Assembly: GCA_900316055.1 (NCBI GenBank)
Contig: ONBK01000003.1
Span: 1 to 64,000 of the forward strand
Length of the DNA: 64,000 bases
Origin: an uncultured Bacteroidales bacterium
GTDB lineage: Bacteria; Bacteroidota; Bacteroidia; Bacteroidales; P3
Direction: 5' to 3'
Position numbers and translations under genes: made by a program
The notes under the pieces: model-generated
Database searches by the model: none
What the model saw: only the letters and a program-made list of their open reading frames with translations
Told to the model about the DNA's origin: nothing
Part shown: positions 1 through 7,588 of the stretch, one piece after another
How the letters are laid out: the number at the start of each line of letters is the position of its first letter
Position numbering within the stretch: position 1 is the first letter of the stretch

Positions 1-1011
1 GACTATGGGGTGGCCGGAGATGACGACGGTGTCGCCCAAGGTGACGGTGAGGGTGTCGCCGGTGTTGACGATAGTGTCGCCACCGATGACGATGATGTCA
101 CCTGGGGCGATGACGACGGTGTTACCGGAACGGATGATAAGGTCGCCCGAGACGATGGTGTCGATGGGATCGATGATGGTGTCGCTAGGGTTTACTGTGG
201 TGTCGGGTGGGGCTATGATGGGGAAGATGAAAAGGGAGAAGTCGGTGTCCGCAGGAGGAAAGACCCATGTGGCGGGTGTGTACGGGTCTGTACTCTTCAG
301 CAAAGCCTTATATTCTTCATAACCAGTGCCATTACATGGGATTTCCGGATAATAGCCAGTAAATATATAACATAAGAGTTCCGGACGGAATCTTCTGGAA
401 TAATAACTCGTGTCTCCAGTCGGCTCTATATACATCACTAATCTGAAATGACTTTGCGTATATCCTGTGTAGAAGGTATCGTACACAGTTTGTGGTTCTG
501 AAAAATAACGCTCAAAGACGGGCTTGGGGTATTGGTCAAAATAATTATTGGGAGCCGTGTTTGAAAGCAACCAATGGGTCACGGGGGTGTAGAGGTAGTG
601 TATCGACAGTGAATCGCCCAATTGTTGCATGACTGTTGATGCGTTCCCGTGGTATTGATAAAGGATCAATTGTTCCTCACAGTGCTCCATAGTGGGGTCT
701 TCCGGGTAAGTTGCTTGCAAATAGGCCTGAAGAGTTGGATAATAGGAAGAAGGACTGAAATCGAGTGCCCAAGGGTTCGTCATCATGGCCGCAATGCCAT
801 AGACTTGCAGGGTGTCTTTGGCAATGAATCGTTTGGCAACCACAGAACCGTTGCCCCCATCCCATGCGAGTGTATATCTTTTTGTTGTATCAAGCCAGTT
901 GTTGTAAAAGTAATTGTCCAGGGGCGCGGGTTTTCGCCACACGGTGTCCTGCGCCTGCAAACAGCCTCCCAGTGAGGCGGCCAAAATGATAGATATGATA
1001 ATTTTTTTCAT
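1..1011 (-). CDS. Secreted lipoprotein, C-terminus beyond window (partial)
   Basis: Reading leftwards from an ATG at 1011, the frame stays open for 337 codons to the window edge, so the gene is incomplete. It begins MKKIIISIILAASLGGC, a lipoprotein signal peptide with lipobox LGGC, so the product is probably an acylated envelope protein. The first 250 or so residues have no fold I recognise. The last 70 visible residues are a low-complexity Asp/Thr/Val stalk of repeated GDTIV-like units. It is the last visible gene of the first ECF sigma operon, 29 bases after its neighbour on the same strand, so it is probably co-transcribed. Function unknown. Confidence 0.75.
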   Translation of the reverse strand, partial: MKKIIISIILAASLGGCLQAQDTVWRKPAPLDNYFYNNWLDTTKRYTLAWDGGNGSVVAKRFIAKDTLQVYGIAAMMTNPWALDFSPSSYYPTLQAYLQATYPEDPTMEHCEEQLILYQYHGNASTVMQQLGDSLSIHYLYTPVTHWLLSNTAPNNYFDQYPKPVFERYFSEPQTVYDTFYTGYTQSHFRLVMYIEPTGDTSYYSRRFRPELLCYIFTGYYPEIPCNGTGYEEYKALLKSTDPYTPATWVFPPADTDFSLFIFPIIAPPDTTVNPSDTIIDPIDTIVSGDLIIRSGNTVVIAPGDIIVIGGDTIVNTGDTLTVTLGDTVVISGHPIV

Positions 1012-1040
1012 AGCATTATCTTTTTATTTGATTGAGACTG

Positions 1041-1571
1041 TTAGTATTGTCTATGATAGATGTATTGGCCGTCACTGTAAATCATACCACTGTTGTTTTC
1101 GGCGCAGTCTTTGTAGCGGAATGCAAGGCATTGCACAAAGTTATATTGGCTGTCAATGTTACGTTTAGACACGTATTTGTAGGCTAAGCCGTTGTAGGTG
1201 CCTGTATGGGAGTCGTAGGTGATGGTCACAGTCTTGCCCTCGTCTTCCATCCGCCGCATCCAGCGCTTTATCTCCTCGCGGCTGGTGGTTCGGTAGGTTA
1301 CCTCCTTGGAGGAGTTTTTTGTTTTGAGTTTTGAGTTTTGTGTTTTGAGGGCGTTGTAGAAGGTTACCGTGGAACCTTCCTGTGCAAAGTCGCAGAATTC
1401 TTCGAGTAGCGTGTCAAATTCCGCGTCGGTCGTCAGGTGGGCGTCATGACGGTCCTCATCGACGGTGTAGACGATATCGCGCTCGTGGGTGTCGCTGTCT
1501 TTGTTCTCTTTTTCGCAGGCCGCAAAGGTGAGGACGGCGGCCAGCAGGGCGAGAAGTTTGATGGTTTTCAT
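1041..1571 (-). CDS. Short lipoprotein of the N-module family
   Basis: A 176-residue lipoprotein with signal MKTIKLLALLAAVLTFAACE and lipobox AAC. It carries the module shared with the genes at 1606-2943, 2959-4113 and 6070-6780: a strand ending in YTV, then LTT-x2-EFDTLLEEFCD, then an E/R-rich helix with RWMRRMEDEGKTVTITYDS and NGLAY. Unlike the siblings it stops soon after the module, so it may be a minimal or decayed copy. Between the two halves a period-7 repeat encodes a Lys/Thr/Asn/Ser linker. The first 55 bases are nearly identical to those of the next gene, which indicates a recent duplication or gene conversion. Molecular function unknown. Confidence 0.8.
   Translation of the reverse strand: MKTIKLLALLAAVLTFAACEKENKDSDTHERDIVYTVDEDRHDAHLTTDAEFDTLLEEFCDFAQEGSTVTFYNALKTQNSKLKTKNSSKEVTYRTTSREEIKRWMRRMEDEGKTVTITYDSHTGTYNGLAYKYVSKRNIDSQYNFVQCLAFRYKDCAENNSGMIYSDGQYIYHRQY
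1314..1348. repeat. Heptamer array in coding sequence
   Basis: Five successive 7-base units (GTTTTTT, GTTTTGA, GTTTTGA, GTTTTGT, GTTTTGA) lie inside the lipoprotein gene. On the coding strand they give a Lys/Thr/Asn/Ser linker in the middle of the conserved module. The sibling genes have unrelated, shorter or longer linkers here, so the array sits at a tolerant position. Confidence 0.85.
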
Positions 1572-1605
1572 TTCTTTGGTGTTTTATTTCATTTCGAATG
1601 AATAA

Positions 1606-2943
1606 TTAATAGATATTGCGGAACACGTAGCTTTCGAGGCAGCCCGCGGGTGTGTTCACGGGTGTCAGTATGATTTCGTCGTGGCCGTGCTCGTCGATGT
1701 CGTAAATGTATTCGGTGTTAAAGTCCACCCGGTTGTTTGTGGTGGAATAGATAAAATAATCCCACATGTTGGCATCAAATGCTCCAGCCTCGAAAGGAGT
1801 GGCGCAGTTGACGTAGAACGGTGACGAGGACCAGCCGTGGCTGTCTTCATATTTGATTATATGTTCGGTGTAGTAGTGAATCACGATGTTGAACCCTAAG
1901 GTGTCGCATACCCATGTTTCATACACGTAGTAGGTTCGGTGAAGGGTTATCTCGCCGAGGGTGTGGGATGTGGGGTCGGTGGTGTCGATTGCCGTCAGGT
2001 CGCGCAGTACCAGGGTTGTGCTGTTCCGCTGTTCCATCGAGAACGGAGCCTGGGTTCCCATGGCATCGTTATACACCATAATGACGGGGTTGCCGAGGCT
2101 GTCGGTCTGGTCGGTCTCTTCGTAGCGGAATTTTCCGCCACCAATTTTTCCCTGCCATGTTTGGTCGCCGAAGGTCGAGGTGCAGTACATCAAGTGGTGG
2201 TTTTCGTCGAGGGTCATGAGGATATTATATCCGTTTTTGCTGCCCTCATACAAGGGGATAGGTCTCGAGGGGTCTTGTTCGCCGGTTCTGTCGAGCAAAA
2301 GATAGAAGTAATCGTTATAGCTGTCCCATCCGGTATGCAGTTCGCCGCAGAGGGTGACGGTGTCGCCTAGGTGGCAGGGCTTTCCGTTGATTTTGAAAGT
2401 GCGGTTTGTGGTTATGAAGCATCCTCCTTTCACTAGCCGGAATGTCGAGTCTTTGCTTACCTTCAATCCCCAGTAGGAAGGATCACTTTCTATGAAGACC
2501 AGTGTCCCGGTGTAGCAGGTGCCGGGATGCAGTGCCGTGATGTCGGCGGAGCCATGCCAGAGGCTGTTCTGGCTGTCGTAGTACACGGTGACGGTGTTTC
2601 CCTCGTCCACTTTCTGCCGCATCCAGGCTTTCATGTCTTGTCGGTTGTCGGAGCTATAGGAAGACGCCTCCTTGGCGCCCTTGGCATTGCGGTAGGCGTT
2701 GCGGAGGGCCACCTTGTAGCCTTCCCGGGCATCGTCGCAGAAACGGCCGAGCAGGGTGTCAAATTCCCCCTCGGTGGTCAGGTGGACGGTGTTGGTGCTT
2801 CGGGAATAGTCGGGGGTCCAGCGGTCTGCGGTATACTCCATATACTCGATGTCGCGCTCGTGGCGGACGGTGTCGTTGTTTTTCTCGCAGGCCGCAAAGC
2901 TCAACACGGCGGCCAGCAGGGCGAGAAGTTTGATGGTTTTCAT
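1606..2943 (-). CDS. Large lipoprotein of the N-module family
   Basis: A 445-residue protein with lipoprotein signal MKTIKLLALLAAVLSFAACE. Residues about 25-150 are the shared module (HLTTEGEFDTLLGRFCD; MKAWMRQKVDEGNTVTVYYDS; WHGSA). The rest, from CYTGTLVF onward, is a long beta-rich region of unknown fold; its first part resembles the tail of the 6070-6780 protein (YTGTLVL). It sits between two siblings in the ECF sigma operon, 15 bases from the upstream gene, so it is probably translated from the same mRNA. The pattern of one anchor module with different C-terminal parts suggests a shared envelope location with different ligands or partners; that is inference. Confidence 0.8.
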   Translation of the reverse strand: MKTIKLLALLAAVLSFAACEKNNDTVRHERDIEYMEYTADRWTPDYSRSTNTVHLTTEGEFDTLLGRFCDDAREGYKVALRNAYRNAKGAKEASSYSSDNRQDMKAWMRQKVDEGNTVTVYYDSQNSLWHGSADITALHPGTCYTGTLVFIESDPSYWGLKVSKDSTFRLVKGGCFITTNRTFKINGKPCHLGDTVTLCGELHTGWDSYNDYFYLLLDRTGEQDPSRPIPLYEGSKNGYNILMTLDENHHLMYCTSTFGDQTWQGKIGGGKFRYEETDQTDSLGNPVIMVYNDAMGTQAPFSMEQRNSTTLVLRDLTAIDTTDPTSHTLGEITLHRTYYVYETWVCDTLGFNIVIHYYTEHIIKYEDSHGWSSSPFYVNCATPFEAGAFDANMWDYFIYSTTNNRVDFNTEYIYDIDEHGHDEIILTPVNTPAGCLESYVFRNIY

Positions 2944-2958
2944 AATGATGCTCAGTTT

Positions 2959-4113
2959 TTAGTCGTTGTATTCGAACGTCCAGTGGATGGTTTTGTCTTC
3001 CCTGACACATTCGGCGGTGACGGGATAGCCTTGGCTGTCATAGGTGTAATGGATGCTGTATTCGGTAAGATGGCTTTTGCTGCTTTCCCGGTAGTGTGTC
3101 AGGTTGTGACGGCTCCACTGCGTCTCTTGGAGGATGTAACCTTCGTATGAGGTCGGCCCGGTGGTGGATGGCTGTGAATAGCCCGGCATTAGGGTGGAGG
3201 TGCCGAGAGAGACACCATGGGGATGTGGCGAATTGTCGTATTCGTAGTTGTCGATGCCGGCACGTATCAGGTCGCCATCCGCCCACTCATAGTACACTCC
3301 CACCGGCATTGCCAGATCGTAGCCGGGGGTGGCGGTCAGATGGTCGATGAGCCCTTCACTGTTGTAATGATAGGTATAGGTGTTGCCGTTTTGCTGTTCC
3401 TGGAAGAGGCGTCCGTCTTGGTAGGTGTATTGTATGTTCTTGAGCATCGTCCCGTCGGCATCGAGGAAGTAGGCTGCGGAGCGGAGGCTGTCGCTGTAGG
3501 TGAGTGTGACGGTGTGGTGAGAGTAAAAGATGCTGTCGACCATTTCTCCGTTGAGCATGAAGCGGTTAAACCTTTCTTTTACCATGTCGACGTCGGTCAA
3601 CTGGTCGCCGTTCCAGAAATAGGTGTACACATAGTGCTCCGCGTAGACACCGGGGTAGGGTTCGTAGTCCATTGTTACCCGCGACAGCCGTCTCTGTTGG
3701 CTTAACGTTCCGTCGGTGGTGTTGACGTAGGCCATGCCGTTCCAGGTGTGGGTTCTGCTGTCGTAGGTGACGGTGACGGTGAGGCCGGCGTCCTCCATGC
3801 GGGCCATCCAGTGCTTCATGGCTTCGCGGTCGGTGGTGGAGTAGGTGGTGGGCTCCTTAGTGGAGTGAGAACTCTTTTTGTTACCATGGAAGACAACGAA
3901 CTTGCCCTGCAGGGTGTAGTCGCAGAGGCTGTCGAGCAGGGCGTCGTAGTCTTTTTGGGTGCGCACCTCCACGGTGGTGCTGATGTTGGGGATGTCGTGG
4001 CGTGACACCGTGTATTCGATGGAGTGAGGAATCATGACGTCAGCCTCTTCTTGTTCGCAGGCTGTTAGCGAAAAGAAGGCGGCCAGCAGGGCGAAAAATC
4101 TGATGGTTTTCAT
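2959..4113 (-). CDS. N-module lipoprotein with YD-repeat-like C-terminal domain
   Basis: A 384-residue lipoprotein with signal MKTIRFFALLAAFFSLTACE. The N-terminal module is present (VRTQKDYDALLDSLCDYTLQG; MKHWMARMEDAGLTVTVTYDS; WNGMAYV). From about residue 155 the protein has repeated Tyr/Asp strands (YTYFWNGDQLTDVD; YTYQDGRLFQEQQNG; YHYNSEGLIDHL; YTYDSQGYPVTAE), the texture of YD-repeat or DUF4595-type domains found in Bacteroidetes surface lipoproteins. It is the first N-module gene after the sigma, anti-sigma and small-lipoprotein block. No catalytic motif is evident. Location in the envelope is well supported; role unknown. Confidence 0.8.
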   Translation of the reverse strand: MKTIRFFALLAAFFSLTACEQEEADVMIPHSIEYTVSRHDIPNISTTVEVRTQKDYDALLDSLCDYTLQGKFVVFHGNKKSSHSTKEPTTYSTTDREAMKHWMARMEDAGLTVTVTYDSRTHTWNGMAYVNTTDGTLSQQRRLSRVTMDYEPYPGVYAEHYVYTYFWNGDQLTDVDMVKERFNRFMLNGEMVDSIFYSHHTVTLTYSDSLRSAAYFLDADGTMLKNIQYTYQDGRLFQEQQNGNTYTYHYNSEGLIDHLTATPGYDLAMPVGVYYEWADGDLIRAGIDNYEYDNSPHPHGVSLGTSTLMPGYSQPSTTGPTSYEGYILQETQWSRHNLTHYRESSKSHLTEYSIHYTYDSQGYPVTAECVREDKTIHWTFEYND

Positions 4114-4117
4114 ATTG

Positions 4118-4152
4118 TAACTATTAACTATTATTTTTTATCTATTAACTAA
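4118..4152. repeat. Heptamer array spanning a stop codon
   Basis: Five 7-base units (TAACTAT twice, TATTTTT, TATCTAT, TAACTAA) fill the gap between two operon genes. The array includes the stop codon of the gene ending at 4138 and lies 4 bases before the start of the next gene at 4113. Confidence 0.85.
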
Positions 4153-4554
4153 CTCATCCAGCTGGTAGTCTAGCAGGGCTTGGTATTGCACCGAGTCGTC
4201 GATGCAGTAGAAGGCGATGGTGCGGTCGGCGTGTACGGCCATGGCGCGCCAGGCGGGGCGCACATTGCGCTTCACACGCTTGGCGGGTTTGTCGATGTCA
4301 CCCATCCAGCTGGTGACGCCCTCCGAGGTGCGGATGTCGAACTCCTCTTTCAAGCCTGCCCATGCGGTGCTGTCGTCGGCCACGAGGATGACCACGTCGG
4401 TCTTCACCGTGTTGCACAGCTGGAAGCCCTTCACCTGCGCCACCGTCAGATCTTGCCGTGCTGCATACTGCCGGTACAACGGCACCTCCTCCACCTCGCG
4501 CGAGCAGGACAGAAATGCCAAAGGCAGCAGCAATATGAATAATAGACGTTTCAT
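4138..4554 (-). CDS. Small lipoprotein of the ECF operon, copy 1
   Basis: A 138-residue lipoprotein starting MKRLLFILLLPLAFLSCSRE (lipobox LSC). I chose the ATG at 4554 because it gives the signal peptide and an ATGA overlap with the anti-sigma-like gene. It is clearly homologous to the protein at 6820-7302 throughout its mature part: QYAARQDLTVAQVKGFQL, DVVILVADD, EEFDIR, SW-x-GD, PA-x-R, RTIAFYCIDD and QYQALLDYQ match in order. The same gene in the same place in two paralogous operons makes it likely to be functionally tied to the sigma/anti-sigma pair, perhaps as a sensor or modulator (inference). I do not recognise the family. Confidence 0.85.
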   Translation of the reverse strand: MKRLLFILLLPLAFLSCSREVEEVPLYRQYAARQDLTVAQVKGFQLCNTVKTDVVILVADDSTAWAGLKEEFDIRTSEGVTSWMGDIDKPAKRVKRNVRPAWRAMAVHADRTIAFYCIDDSVQYQALLDYQLDELVNR

Positions 4555-4820
4555 AATGTCTCTATTGTCAAGATGTTTGAGGCTACCTTGGCCCAATGGC
4601 TTTCGGCGATGCCGCTGCGGTTGCAGGCGACGTAGTCGTAATCTTTTGAAGTTGAAGGGTGAAAGTTGAAGATTGAAAATCCGGCGACCACCAACACGGC
4701 CACGGTGGCCAGCGCCGTGCGGCGTTGGTGTCGGCGGCGCAGCCATGCGGGGTAGTCCTGCCGCAGTCGCTGCTGAAGGCCCTGTTGCTCCTCCTGTTCC
4801 CAGATGCTGTCGAATGTCAT
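4551..4820 (-). CDS. Small single-pass anti-sigma-like membrane protein, copy 1
   Basis: An 89-residue protein. I place the start at ATG 4820, which overlaps the sigma stop as ATGA, as in the second operon; ATG 4832 is possible. The N-terminal half is cytoplasmic and carries FDSIWEQEE and YPAWLRRR. One membrane segment follows (TALATVAVLVVAGFSIF), then an extracytoplasmic tail with YVACNRSGIAESHW. The paralogue at 7307-7588 keeps FD-x2-WE, YPAW-x-RRR, CNR-x2-IA-x2-W and the final hydrophobic strand. Size, topology and position right after an ECF sigma gene suggest an anti-sigma factor, but no zinc-binding anti-sigma (ZAS) motif is visible. Confidence 0.8.
   Translation of the reverse strand: MTFDSIWEQEEQQGLQQRLRQDYPAWLRRRHQRRTALATVAVLVVAGFSIFNFHPSTSKDYDYVACNRSGIAESHWAKVASNILTIETL
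4651..4678. repeat. Heptamer array in the anti-sigma-like gene
   Basis: Four 7-base units (GTTGAAG, GGTGAAA, GTTGAAG, ATTGAAA). They encode the end of the membrane segment and the linker before the conserved CNR motif. The paralogous gene has unrelated sequence of nearly the same length at this point. Confidence 0.85.
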
Positions 4821-5293
4821 TTTGTGTTCCATTGTTCTCTCAGTTTTTCTTTTATCCGCATCAGGCGTATGCCTACGTGGTTCTTTGTCATGCCAGTCTT
4901 GCGGCCAATCTCTTTGTATTCGTAGCCCTCAAGATGCATGGTTACTATGGTTCGGTCGGGCTCGGGCAGTTGGGCGATGAGTTCGTGGAGGGTGTCGTGC
5001 AGCGAGGTGTCTTCGGCGGGGGCGTCGTAGTCGTCGGGCAGTGGGGTGGGGTTGTTGTTTCTCTTGCGCCGCAGGTCGATGCAGGTGCTGCGTGCCACGC
5101 GCCATATCCATGCTGCCTGTTTTGGGGTCAATGTTATGCTAAAGAGCTGTTCGCGAAGGTTCCACAGCGCCAGCATGGTCTCTTGCAGCAGGTCGTCGAC
5201 CTCCAGGCCGTCACCACTATAGCGGCGGCATACCGAGAAGAGCAACCCACGGTAGCGGAGCATCATCTCGCTGAATGTTTCTGTCTCCTTCAC
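4817..5293 (-). CDS. ECF sigma factor, copy 1
   Basis: A 158-residue sigma-70 family protein of ECF size. Region 2 spans about residues 10-75 (LRYRGLLFSVCRRY, VDDLLQETMLALW, AWIWRVARSTCIDLRR). Region 4 spans about 105-155 (IAQLPEPDRTIVTMHLEGYEYKEIGRKTGMTKNHVGIRLMRIKEKL), with the recognition helix near its end. The start is a GTG two bases after a promoter-like element, so the message would be leaderless or nearly so. It heads a minus-strand operon running to the window edge. Its promoter matches those of the second sigma gene and of the lipoprotein at 5407, which points to autoregulation or cross-regulation. Confidence 0.92.
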   Translation of the reverse strand: MKETETFSEMMLRYRGLLFSVCRRYSGDGLEVDDLLQETMLALWNLREQLFSITLTPKQAAWIWRVARSTCIDLRRKRNNNPTPLPDDYDAPAEDTSLHDTLHELIAQLPEPDRTIVTMHLEGYEYKEIGRKTGMTKNHVGIRLMRIKEKLREQWNTK

Positions 5294-5294
5294 A

Positions 5295-5327
5295 CTATAA
5301 TAACGTATCTCGAGAGCGAAAAATTAC
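5295..5327 (-). promoter_or_regulatory. ECF-type promoter of sigma operon 1
   Basis: On the minus strand GTAATT is followed by 16 bases and then CGTTATTATAG. The same two boxes with the same 16-base spacing stand before the second sigma gene (8052-8084) and, slightly varied, before the lipoprotein gene (6005-6038). The geometry suits an ECF promoter. The downstream box ends two bases from the GTG start. Confidence 0.7.
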
Positions 5328-5340
5328 AATGCCATAAAAA

Positions 5341-5378
5341 AAAGCAAAAAAAAGCGCCTGCCAACCGGCAGGCGCTTC
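5341..5378 (-). terminator. Intrinsic terminator
   Basis: A perfect 10-bp stem (AGCGCCTGCC/GGCAGGCGCT) with loop GGTT is followed on the minus strand by a run of eight T, then GC and more T. It ends the transcript of the lipoprotein gene at 5407-5958 just before the promoter of sigma operon 1. Confidence 0.92.
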
Positions 5379-5406
5379 ATTCGCAATTCTTTTATTAACC
5401 TTTATT

Positions 5407-5958
5407 TTATTCGTTGTTACGGCTGAAGTTGAGGGTGAGGGTGAGGGGAGTGTTGTCGTCGGCATAGAACAGGGGGAGGTTGAAGGTGATGATGTCGGTG
5501 GCGTCGTCATAGGTGAACTCCAGAGGAGCGATGGTCTCTTCGCCGTCCATGTCCTCAGCGGCAACGGTCAGGTAGCCGGTGTGGGTGGCACCGTCGTAGG
5601 TATACTCATAGGAGACACCGGTAATCTGCTCCAGTTCGCCCTCGCCGCCGCCAAAGGCCATAACGTTCTCGGGGAAGCTGAAGTGGGCATACTGGCCGTC
5701 GAAGTTCAGACCGAACACATAGGTCTCTTCAGCGCTGCTGTCCATGCAGGGCATGTTGGTGCCAAGGAGGTTGTTGAGAAGCTCGGTGCTGGTCACGGTG
5801 TAGGTCCAGTTGGTGTTGTGGAGGTCGGAAGTGCTCTTCACACGGGCACCGTTGTTGACGGGGTCGGTGTTGCCGCCGTTGGTGACATCGTCTTTCTGGC
5901 AAGCGGTGAAGGAGAGGGTCAGGGCTGCAAGGGCAGCGATAAACAAGGTCTTTTTCAT
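5407..5958 (-). CDS. Lipoprotein, probable ECF regulon member
   Basis: A 183-residue lipoprotein with signal MKKTLFIAALAALTLSFTACQ. The mature part has a short Asp/Asn/Gly linker followed by a compact beta-rich domain of about 140 residues (NTNWTYTVTST; YVFGLNFDGQYAHFSF; LEFTYDDATDIITFNLP). This resembles the small barrel-like lipoproteins common in Bacteroidales, but I cannot name a family. It is monocistronic: its own promoter lies upstream and a strong terminator follows. The promoter has the GTAGTT-N16-CGTT architecture of the two sigma operons, so it is probably a target of one or both ECF factors. It does not carry the N-module of the neighbouring lipoproteins. Confidence 0.82.
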   Translation of the reverse strand: MKKTLFIAALAALTLSFTACQKDDVTNGGNTDPVNNGARVKSTSDLHNTNWTYTVTSTELLNNLLGTNMPCMDSSAEETYVFGLNFDGQYAHFSFPENVMAFGGGEGELEQITGVSYEYTYDGATHTGYLTVAAEDMDGEETIAPLEFTYDDATDIITFNLPLFYADDNTPLTLTLNFSRNNE

Positions 5959-6004
5959 GATGTTTTTTTTTAATGTTTGTGATTATTTGATTTGTTTCTT
6001 TTCG

Positions 6005-6038
6005 CTAATAAGAACGGAATAACTTTTGAAAAAACTAC
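6005..6038 (-). promoter_or_regulatory. ECF-type promoter of the 5407 lipoprotein gene
   Basis: The minus strand reads GTAGTT, 16 bases, CGTTCTTATTAG. It differs from the two sigma-gene promoters only in the last part of the downstream box and lies about 47 bases upstream of the ATG. Confidence 0.62.
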
Positions 6039-6053
6039 AGACGGCTGAAATTT

Positions 6054-6088
6054 TTTTTCTTTTCTCTTTTCACTTTTCATTTTCCACT
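6054..6088. repeat. Heptamer array at a gene end
   Basis: Five 7-base units (TTTTTCT, TTTCTCT, TTTCACT, TTTCATT, TTCCACT). On the minus strand the array encodes the last residues (VENEK) and the stop codon of the gene ending at 6070 and continues into the intergenic gap. Confidence 0.85.
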
Positions 6089-6780
6089 TGAAGGCTGAGG
6101 GTTTGGAAGGGTGTGCTGTTGAGGTCGGTGTGGGTGCCGGCAACACCTACGAGCTGCAGTTCGGCGCCGATGAGGAGTGCGACATCGCCTTCCGGGGTCT
6201 CGCTCTCGTTCCACATCATCATGCCGTGGACGGTGAGGATGAGGGTGCTGCCGTCGGCGAGTTGCATGGCCCATACGGCTCCTCCCAGCGGCGGATTCTC
6301 GAGCACGGGGGTGGGGGCGAGGACGAGGGTGCCGGTGTAGAGCTGTGCCTGCTGGGTGTCGTCCTGTCCGAGGTTGACATAGGCGGTGCCGTTCCAGGTG
6401 CCGTTATCGTAGGTTACGCGAACGGTCTTGCCGGCTTTCTCCATCTCTTTCATCCAGGCTTTGAGTTCTTCGCGGTCGGAGGTGGAGATGGTGGTGGGTG
6501 TGTCGGAGGCGTTGCCTTTCATCTGCGAAGGACGGGTACCGACGAACATCACCTGTTCGCCGCTCTGCGTGTAGTCGCAGAAGCGGTCGAGGAGGGCGTC
6601 GAATTCGGCCTCGGTGGTGAGGCGGACGGTGGTACCGTCAAAGACGGAGAGGGCGCTGTGCTCCGAAACGGTGTAGAATATCTCTCGAGTCTGGTTGTTG
6701 CTCTCAGAGTTTTCCTTTTCGCAGGACGTCATGCCCGCTAACCCCATTGTCAACATCAATGCAATGAATATCTTTTTCAT
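6070..6780 (-). CDS. N-module lipoprotein of ECF operon 2
   Basis: A 236-residue lipoprotein with signal MKKIFIALMLTMGLAGMTSCE. Residues about 30-140 are the N-module (LTTEAEFDALLDRFCDYTQSG; REELKAWMKEMEKAGKTVRVTYDN; WNGTAYVN) seen three times in operon 1. The C-terminal 95 residues begin YTGTLVLAPTP and form a small beta domain (WAMQLADGSTLILTV) related to the corresponding part of the 1606-2943 protein. It is the fourth and last gene of the second ECF operon, 39 bases after the small lipoprotein. Role unknown. Confidence 0.82.
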   Translation of the reverse strand: MKKIFIALMLTMGLAGMTSCEKENSESNNQTREIFYTVSEHSALSVFDGTTVRLTTEAEFDALLDRFCDYTQSGEQVMFVGTRPSQMKGNASDTPTTISTSDREELKAWMKEMEKAGKTVRVTYDNGTWNGTAYVNLGQDDTQQAQLYTGTLVLAPTPVLENPPLGGAVWAMQLADGSTLILTVHGMMMWNESETPEGDVALLIGAELQLVGVAGTHTDLNSTPFQTLSLQVENEK

Positions 6781-6819
6781 ATTAATATCAATTCTTAATT
6801 CTTTATTTATTCGTCATTT

Positions 6820-7302
6820 TTAGTTCTTCATTCTCTCTATCTGGTAGTCGATAAGGGCATCGTACTGAGCCTCGTTATCGATGCGGTAGAAGGCGACGGT
6901 GCGTCTCTCGTGCGAGGCGATGACGCGCAACAGGGGCTGTCCGTTCCATTCGGTGCGCCGTGCGGGATTCTCGGTGTCGCCGAGCCAGCTCACGGAGCCT
7001 TCCTCGCCGCGGATGTCGAATTCTGCGCAGAGCTGCTGCCAGTCCTCGTCGTTCTCGGCCTGCAGCATGACGACATCGATGCGCACACTGTCGCTGAGCT
7101 TGAAGCCGTCGACCTCGGCCACCTTGAGCTCCTGCCGATGGGCGTAGTGCTGGTAGAAGGCACTTGCGGAGGGCTCTCCTTCGCGCGAGCAGCTGGCGAG
7201 CGTAATGAAGAATGAAAAATGAAGAATGAAGAATAGGCTTGCGCCAAACATTGACGCCAACCGTTTTCTATTCTTTATTCTTATAATATTGTCGTTTCTC
7301 AT
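6820..7302 (-). CDS. Small lipoprotein of the ECF operon, copy 2
   Basis: A 160-residue lipoprotein. The start at ATG 7302 follows the anti-sigma-like stop by four bases; ATG 7251 would give a shorter leader. The signal segment FFILHFSFFITLASC is largely encoded by a period-7 repeat. The mature part matches the 4138-4554 protein motif by motif (HYAHRQELKVAEVDGFKL, DVVMLQAE, AEFDIR, SWLGD, PARR, RTVAFYRID, YDALIDYQ). The conserved pairing with an ECF sigma and anti-sigma-like gene in two operons implies a role in the same signalling unit; the biochemical role is unknown. Confidence 0.84.
   Translation of the reverse strand: MRNDNIIRIKNRKRLASMFGASLFFILHFSFFITLASCSREGEPSASAFYQHYAHRQELKVAEVDGFKLSDSVRIDVVMLQAENDEDWQQLCAEFDIRGEEGSVSWLGDTENPARRTEWNGQPLLRVIASHERRTVAFYRIDNEAQYDALIDYQIERMKN
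7204..7231. repeat. Heptamer array encoding a signal peptide core
   Basis: Four 7-base units (AATGAAG, AATGAAA, AATGAAG, AATGAAG). Read on the minus strand they encode the hydrophobic FFILHFSFFI segment of the lipoprotein at 6820-7302. Confidence 0.85.
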
Positions 7303-7306
7303 TTCT

Positions 7307-7588
7307 TTATCCTTTAAACGTTACCAGCATCTCATCAGCCATATCGACCCAATACTGGTCGGCGATATTGGCGCGGTTGCAGTAGGCCACGGTGTAGCTG
7401 TCGTGACCAGTCTGAGCGCCTGTCAGCAAGGGTAGGGTGGCCCCTGCCGCCATCAGCACCAGTGCGGCGGTGCCCATGTTGCGGCGCCGACGGGCGCGCC
7501 AGGCGGGGTATTCGGCAGAGAGGCTTTCGGTGTATTTCTCGACCTCGGCCTTTTCCCACAGTTCGTCAAAATGTTTCTCGTCAATCAT
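7307..7588 (-). CDS. Small single-pass anti-sigma-like membrane protein, copy 2
   Basis: A 93-residue protein whose ATG overlaps the sigma stop codon (ATGA), so the two are translationally coupled. It has a cytoplasmic part with FDELWEKAEVEK and YPAWRARRRR, one membrane segment (MGTAALVLMAAGATLPLL), and an outside tail with YCNRANIADQYWVDMADEML. It is the counterpart of the gene at 4551-4820. By position and topology it probably holds the sigma factor at the membrane; no known anti-sigma signature is visible, so this is inference from context and duplication. Confidence 0.8.
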   Translation of the reverse strand: MIDEKHFDELWEKAEVEKYTESLSAEYPAWRARRRRNMGTAALVLMAAGATLPLLTGAQTGHDSYTVAYCNRANIADQYWVDMADEMLVTFKG

